Positions 22,715 through 23,106 of a stretch of DNA of 23,106 nucleotides are shown in pieces (position 1 is the first letter of the stretch; each line of letters starts with the position of its first letter). Below the pieces are notes generated by a model. The model saw only the letters and a program-made list of their open reading frames with translations. It was not told where the DNA came from and ran no database searches. The stretch covers positions 1-23,106 of IMG/VR virus record IMGVR_UViG_3300046697_000223; one strand, given 5' to 3'. The position numbers and the translations under genes were made by a program. This stretch comes from a virus.

Positions 22715-22742
22715 ATTATAAACCTGTTAAGCACAGTATCAA
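22715..22742 (-). promoter_or_regulatory. Promoter of the microcin-like gene
   Basis: On the minus strand TTGATA (-35, 22737-22742), a 16-bp spacer, then a perfect TATAAT (-10, 22715-22720), 32-38 bp from the ATG. A perfect 8-bp inverted repeat lies over the spacer and upstream of the -35 box. Confidence 0.7.
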
Positions 22743-22759
22743 GCTATAGTTTGTGCTTA
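22728..22759. promoter_or_regulatory. Operator-like inverted repeat over microcin promoter
   Basis: TAAGCACA (22728-22735) and TGTGCTTA (22752-22759) are perfect inverted copies with a 16-bp spacer that contains the -35 box. A dimeric repressor or activator site is likely; the regulator is not in this window. Confidence 0.5.
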
Positions 22760-23106
22760 TGTGTATGAAGTAGAGAATATGATTAAATTATGCGCAATTT
22801 AAGGGAGAGGCAAATAAACAACAGATCACATAAGATCCGGTCAAAGATATCAACAGACTTATCCATAGAATTTGTGAGTATCTATAAAAATCTAACTTCA
22901 GGGAATTTAATTTATCTATATTTTTTATTTCTTATGATTTAAATAATATCTATAAGAAAGTCACAACAGAAAGGAAAAAGAAAAAAGAAGAAAAACTACC
23001 AAATCCCCCCCAACCCCCCTATGAGAAGTTGCCCTGTTAATTCAGGAAAGTCCAAAAAAAACAAAAAATAAAAAGAAAGAACATGTATTGTATAATTATT
23101 TAAAAT

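Larger units (their letters stand above)
22684..23106. other. AT-rich non-coding region at right edge
   Basis: No convincing gene is seen in these 423 bp. Besides the microcin promoter, it holds three TATCTATA copies exactly 34 bp apart (22879, 22913, 22947), a one-mismatch DnaA-like TTATCCATA near 22859, a purine-rich tract (about 22970-23000) and two C-runs (about 23006-23020). This may be a regulatory or replication-related region whose neighbour lies outside the window. Confidence 0.5.

Noticed and set aside
22859-22867. TTATCCATA as a DnaA box marking the replication origin
   Set aside because: One mismatch to TTATCCACA, a single copy and far from rep; the iteron region is a much better origin candidate.

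Overview
The window reads as part of a temperate phage that can also live as a plasmid (a phage-plasmid), or less likely an integrated prophage derived from one. Base composition is low in GC. Almost all genes lie on the minus strand in the order of a P22-type short-tailed phage: small terminase, large terminase, portal, scaffold, coat, tail accessory factor (gp4-like), DNA-stabilisation protein (gp10-like), three ejection-type proteins, then tail fibres running off the left edge. The host cannot be named from sequence alone. A double-glycine leader of the class II microcin type and the P22-like head genes suggest a low-GC gammaproteobacterium, possibly an intracellular one, but this is inference.

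Reading in the direction of late transcription (right to left): positions 22684-23106 are AT-rich non-coding DNA that ends in the promoter of a 113-codon microcin/bacteriocin-like gene (22342-22683). A strong promoter (22188-22216) then starts the packaging operon: a 66-aa protein, the small terminase, two paralogous zinc-ribbon proteins, the large terminase, a 98-bp gap carrying a near-perfect chromosomal-type parS site (19060-19075), the portal, and a small basic protein.

At 14.9-16.6 kb the late region is interrupted by a plasmid cassette on the plus strand: four 21-bp iterons in two pairs, a promoter overlapped by an 11-bp inverted repeat, a Rep_3-family initiator, a small acidic protein, and a bidirectional terminator. 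Minus-strand late genes resume with a four-cysteine protein, the scaffold (preceded by a repeated operator-like motif), the coat protein, a free-standing HNH/NUMOD3 endonuclease, a putative decoration protein, the tail-neck proteins, the ejection proteins and a family of tail-fibre genes that share exchangeable modules.

The replication initiator and iterons explain extrachromosomal replication. The parS site suggests segregation through a ParABS system, but no parA or parB lies in this window, so the element may use the host chromosomal ParB or genes outside the window. No integrase, repressor, lysis gene, tRNA or CRISPR array was seen.
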